64,000 nt of DNA from 2-02-FULL-47-50 sp964479045 (lineage in GTDB: Bacteria > Pseudomonadota > Gammaproteobacteria > Eutrophobiales > Eutrophobiaceae): contig CAYZJI010000003.1 of NCBI GenBank assembly GCA_964479045.1, forward strand, positions 124,001-188,000. The letters run 5' to 3'. Position numbers and translations under genes: made by a program. The notes beneath the pieces are model-generated. The model did not search any database. It saw only the letters and a list, made by a program, of their open reading frames with translations, and was not told where the DNA came from. Positions 17,255-24,881 of this stretch are shown here, in pieces. The first letter of the stretch is position 1. Every line of letters starts with the position of its first letter.

Positions 17255-17506
17255 ATGCAAATTACCTTCAAACTCTACGCTACACTCACTGATTACCTGC
17301 CGGAACGCTTGGACAAACATGCTGTAAAGGTGGATATTCCGGAGAATGCCACGGCCTGGCAGATTATTGATCAGTTCAAAGTACCAAGAGCCATGGCGCA
17401 TCTCGTATTACTGAATGGTGTCTATCTCGCTCCCGAAGAACGTAACACACGCACCTTTAAAGAAGGGGACACACTGGCGGTTTGGCCGCCTGTCGCGGGT
17501 GGGTGA
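17255..17506 (+). CDS. aorD: MoaD/ThiS-family sulfur carrier of the AOR operon (AorD-type)
   Basis: 83 residues with a beta-grasp pattern, ending VWPPVAGG; the C-terminal Gly-Gly is the part that is activated to carry sulfur. It is distinct from the general moaD at 31765. In Aromatoleum a MoaD-like gene follows aorABC, and it is thought to serve the tungsten cofactor. Here it is 122 bases downstream, with repeat DNA inserted between. Whether it is on the same transcript is uncertain. Confidence 0.82.
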   Translation: MQITFKLYATLTDYLPERLDKHAVKVDIPENATAWQIIDQFKVPRAMAHLVLLNGVYLAPEERNTRTFKEGDTLAVWPPVAGG

Positions 17507-17538
17507 ACCCGATCAAGAAATTGGTAGTAACTCAGTTT

Positions 17539-17620
17539 GTCATCCCGAACGAATGTGAGGGATCTTGCTATTTAATAAATACAAGATTTCTCAGCCACTT
17601 CGTGGCTTCGAAAAGACATC
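17539..17620. repeat. Dispersed GTCAT(T/C)(T/C)CGA-type repeat, copy 1
   Basis: Begins GTCATCCCGAACGAATGTGA and ends AGATTTCTCAGCCACTTCG-TGGCTTCGAAAAGAC, with the inner CCACTTCGTGG self-paired. The same layout (GTCATTTCGA ... AGATTTCTC ... TCGAAATGA) recurs at 36423-36509. A wide-spread type of short proteobacterial intergenic repeat. Confidence 0.6.
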
Positions 17621-17656
17621 CATTGTATGGCGAGTTTCAAATTGAGCTACTACAAA

Positions 17657-17727
17657 GAAATTCATCCAGTGGATGAATTTCCCGGCGACAAATTTGATCT
17701 CATCAAATTTGGGCAGTGAACCTGCCC
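17657..17727. repeat. Three tandem perfect hairpins
   Basis: Stem 1 GAAATTCATCC/GGATGAATTTC with loop AGT (17657-17681); stem 2 AAATTTGAT/ATCAAATTT with loop CTC (17690-17710); stem 3 GGGCAG/CTGCCC with loop TGAAC (17711-17727). Stems 2 and 3 touch. No poly-T follows, so not simple terminators. Confidence 0.7.
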
Positions 17728-17843
17728 GCAGGGCGAACGCCAGAGATGTCAGTATTGAAATTAATTGCAGATAGCATATACGTAGAATAAAGACATTTAA
17801 CTTGTCTTTTTCTGGTCAATACAAAACACTCCTGAACTGACAC

Positions 17844-18125
17844 ATGCGTATTAAACGTGAAATGACTATCACCCATGCCGATTTTTTCCGGATACTGCCC
17901 AAGGCACTGGGGAACGGGCATTACATCAGGCATGGTAATACGGTCACTTTTGACCAGCCTGATTATCAGATCAATATCTACCTGTCAGATGAGCGCCGCC
18001 GCAATATTGCCGGCCTGGAATTGCCTGTGACAGACATCGAGATACATATTGAGGGATGTGAGCTAGAAACAGCTGAGCGCGTACTTAAACGATTCGAACT
18101 GTCCTATCAAAAAGGTGGCGGTTAA
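17844..18125 (+). CDS. Small hypothetical protein
   Basis: 93 residues, or 87 if the second ATG at 17862 is used; neither has a strong ribosome-binding site. The protein is hydrophilic, with mixed alpha/beta character (FDQPDYQINIYLSDERRR, ERVLKRFELSYQKGGG) and no signal or membrane segment. I do not recognise the family. It follows the AOR operon in the same direction after a repeat-filled gap, so it may be an accessory gene, but nothing in its sequence shows a function. Confidence 0.55.
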   Translation: MRIKREMTITHADFFRILPKALGNGHYIRHGNTVTFDQPDYQINIYLSDERRRNIAGLELPVTDIEIHIEGCELETAERVLKRFELSYQKGGG

Positions 18126-18445
18126 AAGTCTATAAAATTCAAAAAGTTAGTTAGATATTATTATTCTGATGATGATTAATGTCTGAAGGTCTGCATCGGT
18201 TTACCCAGTCTGTGTTGTATATTTACAACAAAATGACTGAAAGAAGGTTAATTTCTGTTGTTTTTTTGTAAAAAAAGACTTGCTGCTCCCTTTTGATTGT
18301 TGTATTTTTCAAATCGTCCGTAAAAAGACATCCTTCTCTGTATAGCTTTAACTCGCTGAATGTTCAGGGGGAGACAGGCTGGGGAGATCGACTTTAAATT
18401 TCTAGAAATTTAAGTTGCTTTAAAATTTTTTTGGAGGATATACAA
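18126..18445. promoter_or_regulatory. Long AT-rich leader region of the porin gene with 20-bp palindrome
   Basis: No gene in this 320-base stretch. It includes T-runs, a perfect 20-bp palindrome at 18394-18413 (AAATTTCTAGAAATTT core) and a GGAGG at 18433-18437 that sets the porin start at GTG 18446. The palindrome could be an operator or a stem in a long 5' untranslated leader. No promoter is clear enough to place. Confidence 0.5.
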
Positions 18446-19666
18446 GTGAAAAATTTACCATTTAAGAAAGCCCTCCTGGCGGTTGCCGTGGGTGCATTCT
18501 CCGCATCAGCCATGGCTGATGACGCAGGTGGCACCAACTGGAGCCTCTCAGGCTGGATTAACGAAGGTATTATGTATTATGACGATGGCGGCACATCTGA
18601 CATCAATCAGGTTTCTGATAACGGTGTTACGCTGGGCAGCCGTATGACCTTTGCCGGCTCAACCGACCTGTCCCATGGTCTGAGCGCTGGTTTTGAAGTC
18701 ATTCTGGAACCGCAAGATGCCAACCAGCCGATCCTGGCCTCACAGACTGCTCTGGATACCGGTACTAACCTGCTGAACGGTATTACCACTCTGGGCCACA
18801 GTGTGTTTGTCAACGGTGGCTGGGGTAAACTGACTGTAGGTCTGCAAACCACCCCGACAGATAATATTGCTGTATTGGCCGACCCGTCCCTGACGCTGTG
18901 GGATTCCATCGGCGTTCTGTTCCGTGGTAACGGCTTTGCAGTTACCGGCGCTCCGGGCACCTTCGGCAGTTATGTGTCCTGCTACGGCAGCGGCTTGGGC
19001 ATTGGTCTGGACTGTAACGGTATTTACCGTAACGCTGTCCGTTACGACCTGCCAACTTTCATCGAAGGTCTGAGCATTGCTACTTCCTATGCCAATGACG
19101 ACATCTATGATGTTGCCGGCAAGTGGAATGGCCAACTGGGTCGTCTGACTGCCATTCTGCACATGGGCTATACCTACACTGCCAGCGTGGACAACCCGGG
19201 TAGTCCATTTCCTGTAAATGCTGGATATGACAGTACCGATCTGTTCCAGCTTCAGGCGGGCTTGATGGATCCGGTCACTGGTTTGTTCGGCAGCATTGCT
19301 TACCAGAACGAATCTGCTGACACTGATGCTGGCGCCGCAGCTAATATAGCTGATGATAGTGATGTATGGTGGCTGAAAGTTGGTATCAAGAAAGCATTCA
19401 ACTCGCTGGGTGATACCGCTATTGCCTTCCAGTACGGCAGCTATAATGATCAGTACGGTGCAGTCCATGTAGCTAATGGCGTAACCGGTTCCGAACTGGA
19501 ACGTATCGGTTTCTCCATCAACCAGTACTTCGGCAGCCGTCTGATCATCTACGGTGCTTATGAAAATCTGGATGTTGATGTTGACGGTCCGGCCGCAACC
19601 CAGGCTCTGTATGCTGGTGCTGAAGACCTCGATATCTTCACCCTGGGCTTTACCTTCTTCTATTGA
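18446..19666 (+). CDS. Gram-negative outer-membrane porin
   Basis: 406 residues from GTG 18446, set by GGAGG eight bases upstream; this gives signal peptide MKNLPFKKALLAVAVGAFSA ending in SAMA-DD. The mature protein is rich in alternating beta-strand sequence (LTVGLQTTPTDNIAVLADP, DTAIAFQYGSYNDQYG) and ends FTLGFTFFY, with the C-terminal aromatic residue needed for barrel assembly. Family: Gram-negative porin (Porin_4-like). Codon use is strongly regular and an efficient terminator follows, which suits high expression. Solute specificity unknown. Two cysteines (YVSCYGSGLGIGLDCNG) in a loop could form a disulphide. Confidence 0.9.
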   Translation: MKNLPFKKALLAVAVGAFSASAMADDAGGTNWSLSGWINEGIMYYDDGGTSDINQVSDNGVTLGSRMTFAGSTDLSHGLSAGFEVILEPQDANQPILASQTALDTGTNLLNGITTLGHSVFVNGGWGKLTVGLQTTPTDNIAVLADPSLTLWDSIGVLFRGNGFAVTGAPGTFGSYVSCYGSGLGIGLDCNGIYRNAVRYDLPTFIEGLSIATSYANDDIYDVAGKWNGQLGRLTAILHMGYTYTASVDNPGSPFPVNAGYDSTDLFQLQAGLMDPVTGLFGSIAYQNESADTDAGAAANIADDSDVWWLKVGIKKAFNSLGDTAIAFQYGSYNDQYGAVHVANGVTGSELERIGFSINQYFGSRLIIYGAYENLDVDVDGPAATQALYAGAEDLDIFTLGFTFFY

Positions 19667-19706
19667 TCGTGTGATTTAGCAGAAGAATAGTAGTTACAGC
19701 AGTAAT

Positions 19707-19733
19707 AAAAGGCCCCTTCGGGGGCCTTTTTTT
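19707..19733 (+). terminator. Rho-independent terminator of the porin gene
   Basis: GGCCCC-TTCG-GGGGCC stem-loop (19711-19726) followed by seven T bases and preceded by AAAA. A textbook intrinsic terminator about 40 bases after the porin stop. Confidence 0.92.
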
Positions 19734-20177
19734 ATTTACAGGGACGTAATGTATACCCGATGTGCAGGAGCACACATCGGGTATATTTGTAACAGGATGT
19801 ACGGTATGCCGCGGGCGCAGGATGCGCACGACTGCATGGATGCAGGAGATAGTGCGACGCAGGAGCCAAAGCCGAGGAGCAGCGTACAGGGGTTTTAGAT
19901 AGAATTTGCAGGAGCACACATCAGGTATATTTGTACAAGATGTACGGCAGAAAATTGCGCCTGCATTTTCTGCATTCCCGTCATCCATGGCGCGGTCGTA
20001 TACCGCTTGCAATCAAATGACCATATAGGCACGAATTTACAGAGCTGCATGGTACACAGCTGAATGTACGGTAAAGGGCATTCCCCAGAAATTCTCTACA
20101 GTCAGCGCGGGTATTAAGGTAAACTTCCCGCCCGTAAGAGTATCTAAAACACGGGCCCATTCAATAACATCAATATC
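19734..20177. repeat. Gene-free region with an array of GGA-loop hairpins
   Basis: Between 19735 and 19950 a series of small inverted repeats carries GGA in the loop: TGTGC-AGGA-GCACA within a longer stem (19754-19783), GCGCA-GGA-TGCGC, CTGCA-TGGA-TGCAG. A ~44-base unit starting TGCAGGAGCACACATC at 19763 recurs at 19907 with few changes, each followed by a variant of ACAGGATGTACGG. A smaller relative lies at 32443-32492. The remainder (19951-20177) shows nothing recognisable. Confidence 0.65.
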
Positions 20178-21140
20178 ATGGCTAAAATTTTTAAAAATCA
20201 TGTAGTTAATGTGTTTTCTATTATCCTGCTCTGTGCCAGCAGCACCGTGTCCTCTGATGCACTTTTCGGAGATGATAATGATAAGGACATGATATGGCAG
20301 TCCGGGCTTAATTTTTATTTCAAATATGTTCCGCAGGATGAGACTGACTATGGTGTGAATGACCACCCAATCAACCTTGTCGAGAAAGAAATCAGCACTG
20401 CACTCGAAGCATTGAAAATCGAGGAAAAAAGCCTGCTGACCGCAGATGAGATCAGGACAGTTTTCACCATACAACAGTTAAAGTTACTGGGCGTCAACCT
20501 TGCCAAAGGCCTGCGCAATGCCAAGCCGGAACAGGACATTATATTTGTAATGCAAAAAGCCAGCCGCAAGCTTGGATTTCTGAATGATCGTTCCTATCTC
20601 GCTGGCCGTGCATTTTTCAAAGATGGTAAATTGAATCTGATCATAGGAGATTATGAATTACCTGCGAATGATGCTTTTGAATCTGTTTATGATCCTTCAG
20701 GTAAACGTAACATTCCTTACGCATTCAGTTTTGGATACCGCTCGAATTCAGCCGCAAAATTCAGGAAGGATGTAATCAAAAATGATGGTGTAATTAATAT
20801 GATTGCAGGTGGTGAATTGCGTCAGGACTGGTTCATTATTGATATCAAGGTTGCCGCAGCAGCTGTGTTGGCAGAGCAGAATAATGCGGGCAGGTCCAGC
20901 GGCTCAGTGGATACCGAAGCGATGCGACAGGAATCTGAACGTCTGGCGCGGGAACGGCGTCAGTTACGGCTGGAAATGGCCAGAATGCGCAAGGAGATGC
21001 AGGAGAGTGGTGGCACCGTAAAAAGCGAGGAATTAACGATCGAGGAACGCCTAGCCCGGCTGGATGAGTTGCATGCACAGAAGCTTATTTCTGATGATGA
21101 GTACGAGCAGAAACGCAAGGAAATTCTGGACGATATTTAA
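20178..21140 (+). CDS. Exported protein with C-terminal SHOCT domain
   Basis: 320 residues: likely signal peptide (MAKIFKNHVVNVFSIILLCA, cleavage near VSSDA), a ~200-residue central part of unknown type with mixed beta pattern (NLIIGDYELPANDAFESVY), a charged R/E-rich helix at about 250-278, and a SHOCT domain at the end (IEERLARLDELHAQKLISD, EYEQKRKEILDDI). SHOCT domains are short helical oligomerisation modules. The lipobox is not convincing (L before C), so I do not call it a lipoprotein. Standalone gene. Confidence 0.72.
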   Translation: MAKIFKNHVVNVFSIILLCASSTVSSDALFGDDNDKDMIWQSGLNFYFKYVPQDETDYGVNDHPINLVEKEISTALEALKIEEKSLLTADEIRTVFTIQQLKLLGVNLAKGLRNAKPEQDIIFVMQKASRKLGFLNDRSYLAGRAFFKDGKLNLIIGDYELPANDAFESVYDPSGKRNIPYAFSFGYRSNSAAKFRKDVIKNDGVINMIAGGELRQDWFIIDIKVAAAAVLAEQNNAGRSSGSVDTEAMRQESERLARERRQLRLEMARMRKEMQESGGTVKSEELTIEERLARLDELHAQKLISDDEYEQKRKEILDDI

Positions 21141-21161
21141 GGTATTGTACTGATTTTTACC

Positions 21162-21360
21162 TAGAACCTATCTCAAAATTGGTAAATAAACAGGATAGGT
21201 TGTGATTCAAGAAAGTCCGTCATTCCGGCGAACTCCGTATCGTGGTACCGGACAGGCTACGGAATCCAGTCAAAACAATTATTTACTGGATGCCGGGCTT
21301 GACCCGGCATGACGAAACTATTATTTATCTGTGGCATATTTAATTTTGAGATAGATTCTA
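21162..21360. mobile_element. MITE-like element, 199 bp with 19-bp terminal inverted repeats
   Basis: Left end TAGAACCTATCTCAAAATT (21162-21180) is the inverse of the right end AATTTTGAGATAGATTCTA (21342-21360) with one mismatch. No coding capacity. The interior contains a GTCATTCCGGCGAACTCCG / GCCGGGCTTGACCCGGCATG motif common to another dispersed repeat type. TA is present at both outer edges, consistent with a TA-target transposon, but the duplication is too short to prove. Confidence 0.75.
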
Positions 21361-21435
21361 AACGGATTTTACTTTTAATCCGGGATTATATGACAGTCTG
21401 GTTGAACCAGATTCTATGGATATAAGGCAAGCATA

Positions 21436-22380
21436 TTGAAATCGTTATATCCGGAAATTGAGTGCCTGCATCAGTCAGAACTGCTGATTGATAATCACAG
21501 GATTTATTATGAAGTATCCGGAAATCCGCAAGGCCTTCCTGTTATTTTTCTTCATGGTGGTCCCGGCTCCGGCTGTAATCCCAATCACCGGCGTTATTTC
21601 GACCCGCAAAAATACCGCATAGTCATTTTCGATCAGCGTGGCTGCAACCGTTCGTCACCACAGGGATCTATCGAAAATAATACAACACAGCACCTGCTCA
21701 AGGATATTGAGGCGATACGCGAAAAACTCGGTATTGATCAATGGCTGGTGTTTGGTGGTTCATGGGGCGCCACGCTTGCACTTCTTTATTCGGAGTATTT
21801 CCCGCAAAGAGTCAAGGGATTGATACTCCGGGGCAGCTTCCTCGCGCGAAAAACCGATCTGGATTGGTTTGTCAAAGAGGGTGCAAACCGTATTTTCCCG
21901 GAAGACTGGGAGAAATTTATTGGGGATTTGTCAGCAGAAGAAAGACAGGATATTGCAGCATTTTACTACCGGCATCTCCGGCATGAGAATATCCAAATCA
22001 GACAGGAATTTACAAGGCGCTGGTCAAACTGGGCAACGCGGATCGTCACCTGGAACCTGCTCGAATCAAAGCCGGATGAGACTGATATCGATACCCTGGT
22101 GAATCAGGTTAGCATTGAAACCCACTATGCGTACCATCGCTACTTTATCAGTGAGAACCAGATCCTGAACGATATACAAAAAATACCGGATGTGCCGGTT
22201 ACTGTTATTCATGGCCGCCGGGACCTGACCTGCACACTCGAAGCCTCCTGGTCTTTGCATAAGGTTTTACCTGGATCTGAATTAATTATCGTGCCGGATG
22301 CCGGGCACCTCGCCAGCGAGCCGGCGATGGTGAATGCACTGGTCACGGCCACAGATCGTTTTGCCCAAATACTCAAATGA
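21436..22380 (+). CDS. pip: Proline iminopeptidase
   Basis: 314 residues of the alpha/beta hydrolase S33 type. The TTG at 21436 is chosen because it gives the family's usual N-terminus (MKSLYPEIECL...). Oxyanion-hole motif HGGPGSGCNPNH, nucleophile serine in GGSWGATLALLYS, acid in HGRRDLTC and histidine in VPDAGHLASEP are all present. It releases N-terminal proline from peptides in the cytoplasm. Its stop overlaps the folP start by 4 bases, so the two are co-translated, although their functions are unrelated. Confidence 0.93.
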   Translation: MKSLYPEIECLHQSELLIDNHRIYYEVSGNPQGLPVIFLHGGPGSGCNPNHRRYFDPQKYRIVIFDQRGCNRSSPQGSIENNTTQHLLKDIEAIREKLGIDQWLVFGGSWGATLALLYSEYFPQRVKGLILRGSFLARKTDLDWFVKEGANRIFPEDWEKFIGDLSAEERQDIAAFYYRHLRHENIQIRQEFTRRWSNWATRIVTWNLLESKPDETDIDTLVNQVSIETHYAYHRYFISENQILNDIQKIPDVPVTVIHGRRDLTCTLEASWSLHKVLPGSELIIVPDAGHLASEPAMVNALVTATDRFAQILK

Positions 22381-23204
22381 CGGCAATTGTAATAGAACGC
22401 CCGTTAATCATGGGCATATTGAATGTCACTCCGGACAGTTTTTCTGACGGGGGAAAATACCAGAATGTTCCCCTGGCGATTGAACATGCTTTACGCATGG
22501 TCGAAGAAGGAGTGGATATTATTGATGTCGGTGGTGAATCCACACGTCCCGGTTCAGAGCGCGTGAGTCCGGCAGAACAGAAGCAACGCATACTCAATGT
22601 GGTTGGAGATTTACGGAAAACCCTGCCGGATCGTGTGAAGATTAGTGTCGACACCACGCTCGCAGACGTTGCGTCTGCTGTATTACAGGCTGGCGCCGGA
22701 ATTATCAATGATATTTCCGCGGGTCGTGATGATCCGGGAATGTTCAATCTGATAGCTGAAAATAACTGTCCTTATGTAATCATGCACATGCAGGGTACGC
22801 CAAAAATTATGCAGGACAACCCGGTTTATCAGAATGTAGTTGAAGAGGTAAGAACATTTTTACTGGAGCGGACGCAGGCTGCGCAGAGCGCAGGTATTAA
22901 AAAGAAAAATTTGATTATCGATCCAGGTATCGGATTCGGAAAAACCCGTGAACATAATCTTGAACTGATGGCCAACCTGGACAAGTTTGTGAATACCGGT
23001 TATCCGGTATTGTTGGGCACCAGCCGCAAACGTTTTATGGGGAATATTTGTGCTGGAGCCACACCGGATCAGTTGGTTGGCGCAACCTGTGCCACCACGG
23101 TACTGGGTGTAAAATCCGGGGTGAAAATCTTCCGGGTACATGATGTACGCGAAAACCGCCAGGCCGCAGATGTGGCCTTGATGGTCATGAAAAGTTCAAG
23201 ATAA
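22377..23204 (+). CDS. folP: Dihydropteroate synthase
   Basis: 275 residues with the FolP signatures MGILNVTPDSFSDGG (pterin-side loop 1), DVGGESTRPGSERV (loop 2) and GTSRKRFMG near the end. It joins dihydropterin pyrophosphate to p-aminobenzoate in folate synthesis. Starts within the pip stop (ATGA). A diverged DHPS-like protein of the methanopterin type lies 4 kb away at 27072. Confidence 0.96.
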   Translation: MTAIVIERPLIMGILNVTPDSFSDGGKYQNVPLAIEHALRMVEEGVDIIDVGGESTRPGSERVSPAEQKQRILNVVGDLRKTLPDRVKISVDTTLADVASAVLQAGAGIINDISAGRDDPGMFNLIAENNCPYVIMHMQGTPKIMQDNPVYQNVVEEVRTFLLERTQAAQSAGIKKKNLIIDPGIGFGKTREHNLELMANLDKFVNTGYPVLLGTSRKRFMGNICAGATPDQLVGATCATTVLGVKSGVKIFRVHDVRENRQAADVALMVMKSSR

Positions 23205-23212
23205 TTACAATA

Positions 23213-23661
23213 TACCTTCCCCCTTGCAGGGGGAAGGTAAGGATGGGGGTAGAATACAAGGAAGTATGAAATCTAATCGTATCAATCCACTTATTAAACA
23301 TCGATCGCGTAAATTGCGTCTTTCGATGACAGATGCAGAGCAAAAAATCTGGATAGCGCTTCGCCAGAAACAAATCGGAAATTACAAGTTTCGCCGGCAA
23401 CATCCATATAAAGGCTATATATTAGATTTTGTCTGTTTGGAGTCAAAATTGGTTATTGAAATAGATGGTGGTCAGCATGTGATAAATGTTGAATATGATA
23501 AAAATCGCACACATTGCTTGGAAAAGGGTGGCTATAAGATATTACGATTCTGGAACAATGAAGTTATGAGTAATCTGGATAGTATTTTGGAAGTTATTTG
23601 GAGGGAACTGGATTCGGATACTCTACCCCCACCTTAATCCTCCCCCTGCAAGGGGGAGGAG
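23213..23661. mobile_element. DUF559 gene bounded by inverted palindromic repeats
   Basis: Left repeat 23213-23253 is a palindrome (ACCTTCCCCC-TTGCA-GGGGGAAGGT) plus AAGGATGGGGGTAGA; right repeat 23622-23661 is the inverse (TCTACCCCCACCTTAATCC plus CCTCCCCCTGCAAGGGGGAGG). The single gene between them starts 13 bases after the left repeat and ends inside the right one. A pair of similar repeats without a gene is found at 17142-17226. Transposition itself is inferred, not shown. Confidence 0.65.
23266..23637 (+). CDS. DUF559 endonuclease-domain protein
   Basis: 123 residues of the DUF559 family (Vsr/restriction-endonuclease-like fold). Motifs: RRQHPYKGYILDFVCLESKL, then VIEIDGGQH, and KILRFWNNEVMSN, which together give the D-ExD/Q-type acidic core expected of these nucleases. 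ATG at 23266 has AAGGAAG just upstream. The final residues TLPPP and the TAA stop are encoded by the right-hand palindromic repeat, so gene and repeat are structurally joined. Biological role not known; flanking repeats suggest a mobile or repeat-associated nuclease. Confidence 0.85.
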   Translation: MKSNRINPLIKHRSRKLRLSMTDAEQKIWIALRQKQIGNYKFRRQHPYKGYILDFVCLESKLVIEIDGGQHVINVEYDKNRTHCLEKGGYKILRFWNNEVMSNLDSILEVIWRELDSDTLPPP

Positions 23662-23717
23662 ATAATTTACTTTCCTAGATGGTTGGAATGGGTGTAACAA
23701 TACTCAAGCCCTGGAAT

Positions 23718-24881
23718 TTAAGCTGTGGTAACAGGTTTTTCCTTGATGATCTTTCTGGAGTTCTTCATGTTGCGGAACACCAATGGTTTTTCATCAAATT
23801 CTTTCTTGCCCGCCAGTTGCCCGATACGCTCCACATCATCATGCAGCTTTTTATGGAATGGAGACTTGTCGCAGACCGGGTCCGCATTACAGGCATCGCC
23901 CGTCAGCATATAGGCCTGACACCGGCAACCACCCAGATCTTTTTCCTTTTCCGGACAGGAACGGCAGGGTTCCTTCATCCAGTCGAGACCACGGAATTTG
24001 TTGAAGTCGGGCGAATCATTCCAGATCCATTCAATGCTGTGATCACGTACATTGGGAAATTCCAGACCGGGCAACTGGCCGGCCGCATGACAGGGCAGGG
24101 CCGTGCCATCCGGTGCTATCGTGAGGAAGATATTGCCCCAGCCATTCATGCATTTCTTCGGACGGTTTTCAAAATAGTCCGGAATCACATAAATGACCTT
24201 CATCTTGCCCTTCATTTTTTCCTGATATTCTTTCGCCACTTTTTCAGCATTATCCAGTTGTGCCCGTGTCGGCAGTAACTGATCGACATTGATTCTGGAC
24301 CAGCCGTAGTACTGGGTGCTGGCGAGTTCGACGTAATCAGCGTTCAGTTCCACGGTCATATCCAGGATATCGCGGATCTGGTCGATATTTTTCCGGTGCA
24401 GCACGATATTCAGCACCATTGGATATTCCAGTTCTTTCACATAACGGGCCATTTCCTTCTTATGCTGAAAACTCTTGGTACCGCCGATGAAATTATTCAG
24501 TTCTTCATTGCTGGCCTGGAAACTGATCTGGATATGATCGAGCCCGGCCTCTTTAAATGCTTTAACCCGTTTTTTATCCATGCCCACGCTGGATGTAATC
24601 AGATTGGTATAAAAACCCAGCCGCCTGGCTTCCGCGATCAGTAATTCCAGATCCTTGCGTACCAGCGGTTCACCGCCGGAAAAACCAAGCTGTGTCGCAC
24701 CCATGGCGCGAGCCTGCTGCATGACACGGAACCAGTCTTCCGTTGAGAGTTCATTCTCGTATTTCGCAATCTCAACCGGATTGGAACAATATGGACACTG
24801 CAGCGGGCAGCGATAAGTCAGTTCCGCCAGCAGCCACAGGGGTTTAGACAGCGTTCGATTTTCTGATCCAGCCGTTGGCAT
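23718..24881 (-). CDS. pqqE: PQQ synthesis radical SAM enzyme PqqE
   Basis: 387 residues from the ATG at 24881, chosen for GGAGGT five bases upstream and the family N-terminus (PLWLLAELTYRCPLQCPYC). Radical-SAM CxxxCxxC is in CPLQCPYC; the SPASM cysteines are in EPCRSCPEKEKDLGGCRCQ and DACNADPVC. PqqE cross-links the glutamate and tyrosine of the PqqA peptide, needing PqqD as a peptide carrier. It overlaps the 3' end of pqqD by 38 bases. Confidence 0.95.
   Translation of the reverse strand: MPTAGSENRTLSKPLWLLAELTYRCPLQCPYCSNPVEIAKYENELSTEDWFRVMQQARAMGATQLGFSGGEPLVRKDLELLIAEARRLGFYTNLITSSVGMDKKRVKAFKEAGLDHIQISFQASNEELNNFIGGTKSFQHKKEMARYVKELEYPMVLNIVLHRKNIDQIRDILDMTVELNADYVELASTQYYGWSRINVDQLLPTRAQLDNAEKVAKEYQEKMKGKMKVIYVIPDYFENRPKKCMNGWGNIFLTIAPDGTALPCHAAGQLPGLEFPNVRDHSIEWIWNDSPDFNKFRGLDWMKEPCRSCPEKEKDLGGCRCQAYMLTGDACNADPVCDKSPFHKKLHDDVERIGQLAGKKEFDEKPLVFRNMKNSRKIIKEKPVTTA

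Larger units (their letters stand above)
17507..17843. other. Non-coding stretch rich in repeats
   Basis: No convincing gene. It holds a dispersed repeat (17539-17620) and three close-set hairpins (17657-17727), then AT-rich sequence up to the small hypothetical gene. Confidence 0.6.

Noticed and set aside
18740..19468. 242-codon open frame on the minus strand
   Set aside because: It lies entirely opposite the porin gene, has no ribosome-binding site and its protein has random composition; it is a codon-bias shadow of the highly expressed porin.
19650..20012. 120-codon open frame on the minus strand over the hairpin array
   Set aside because: It crosses the porin terminator and repeated hairpin units, producing repeated peptide stretches that reflect the DNA repeats rather than a protein.
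20037..20474. 145-codon open frame on the minus strand
   Set aside because: Overlaps the start of the SHOCT-domain gene, which has a signal peptide and a recognisable C-terminal domain; the reverse frame has neither.
23679..24278. 199-codon open frame on the plus strand
   Set aside because: Antisense to the conserved C-terminal half of pqqE.
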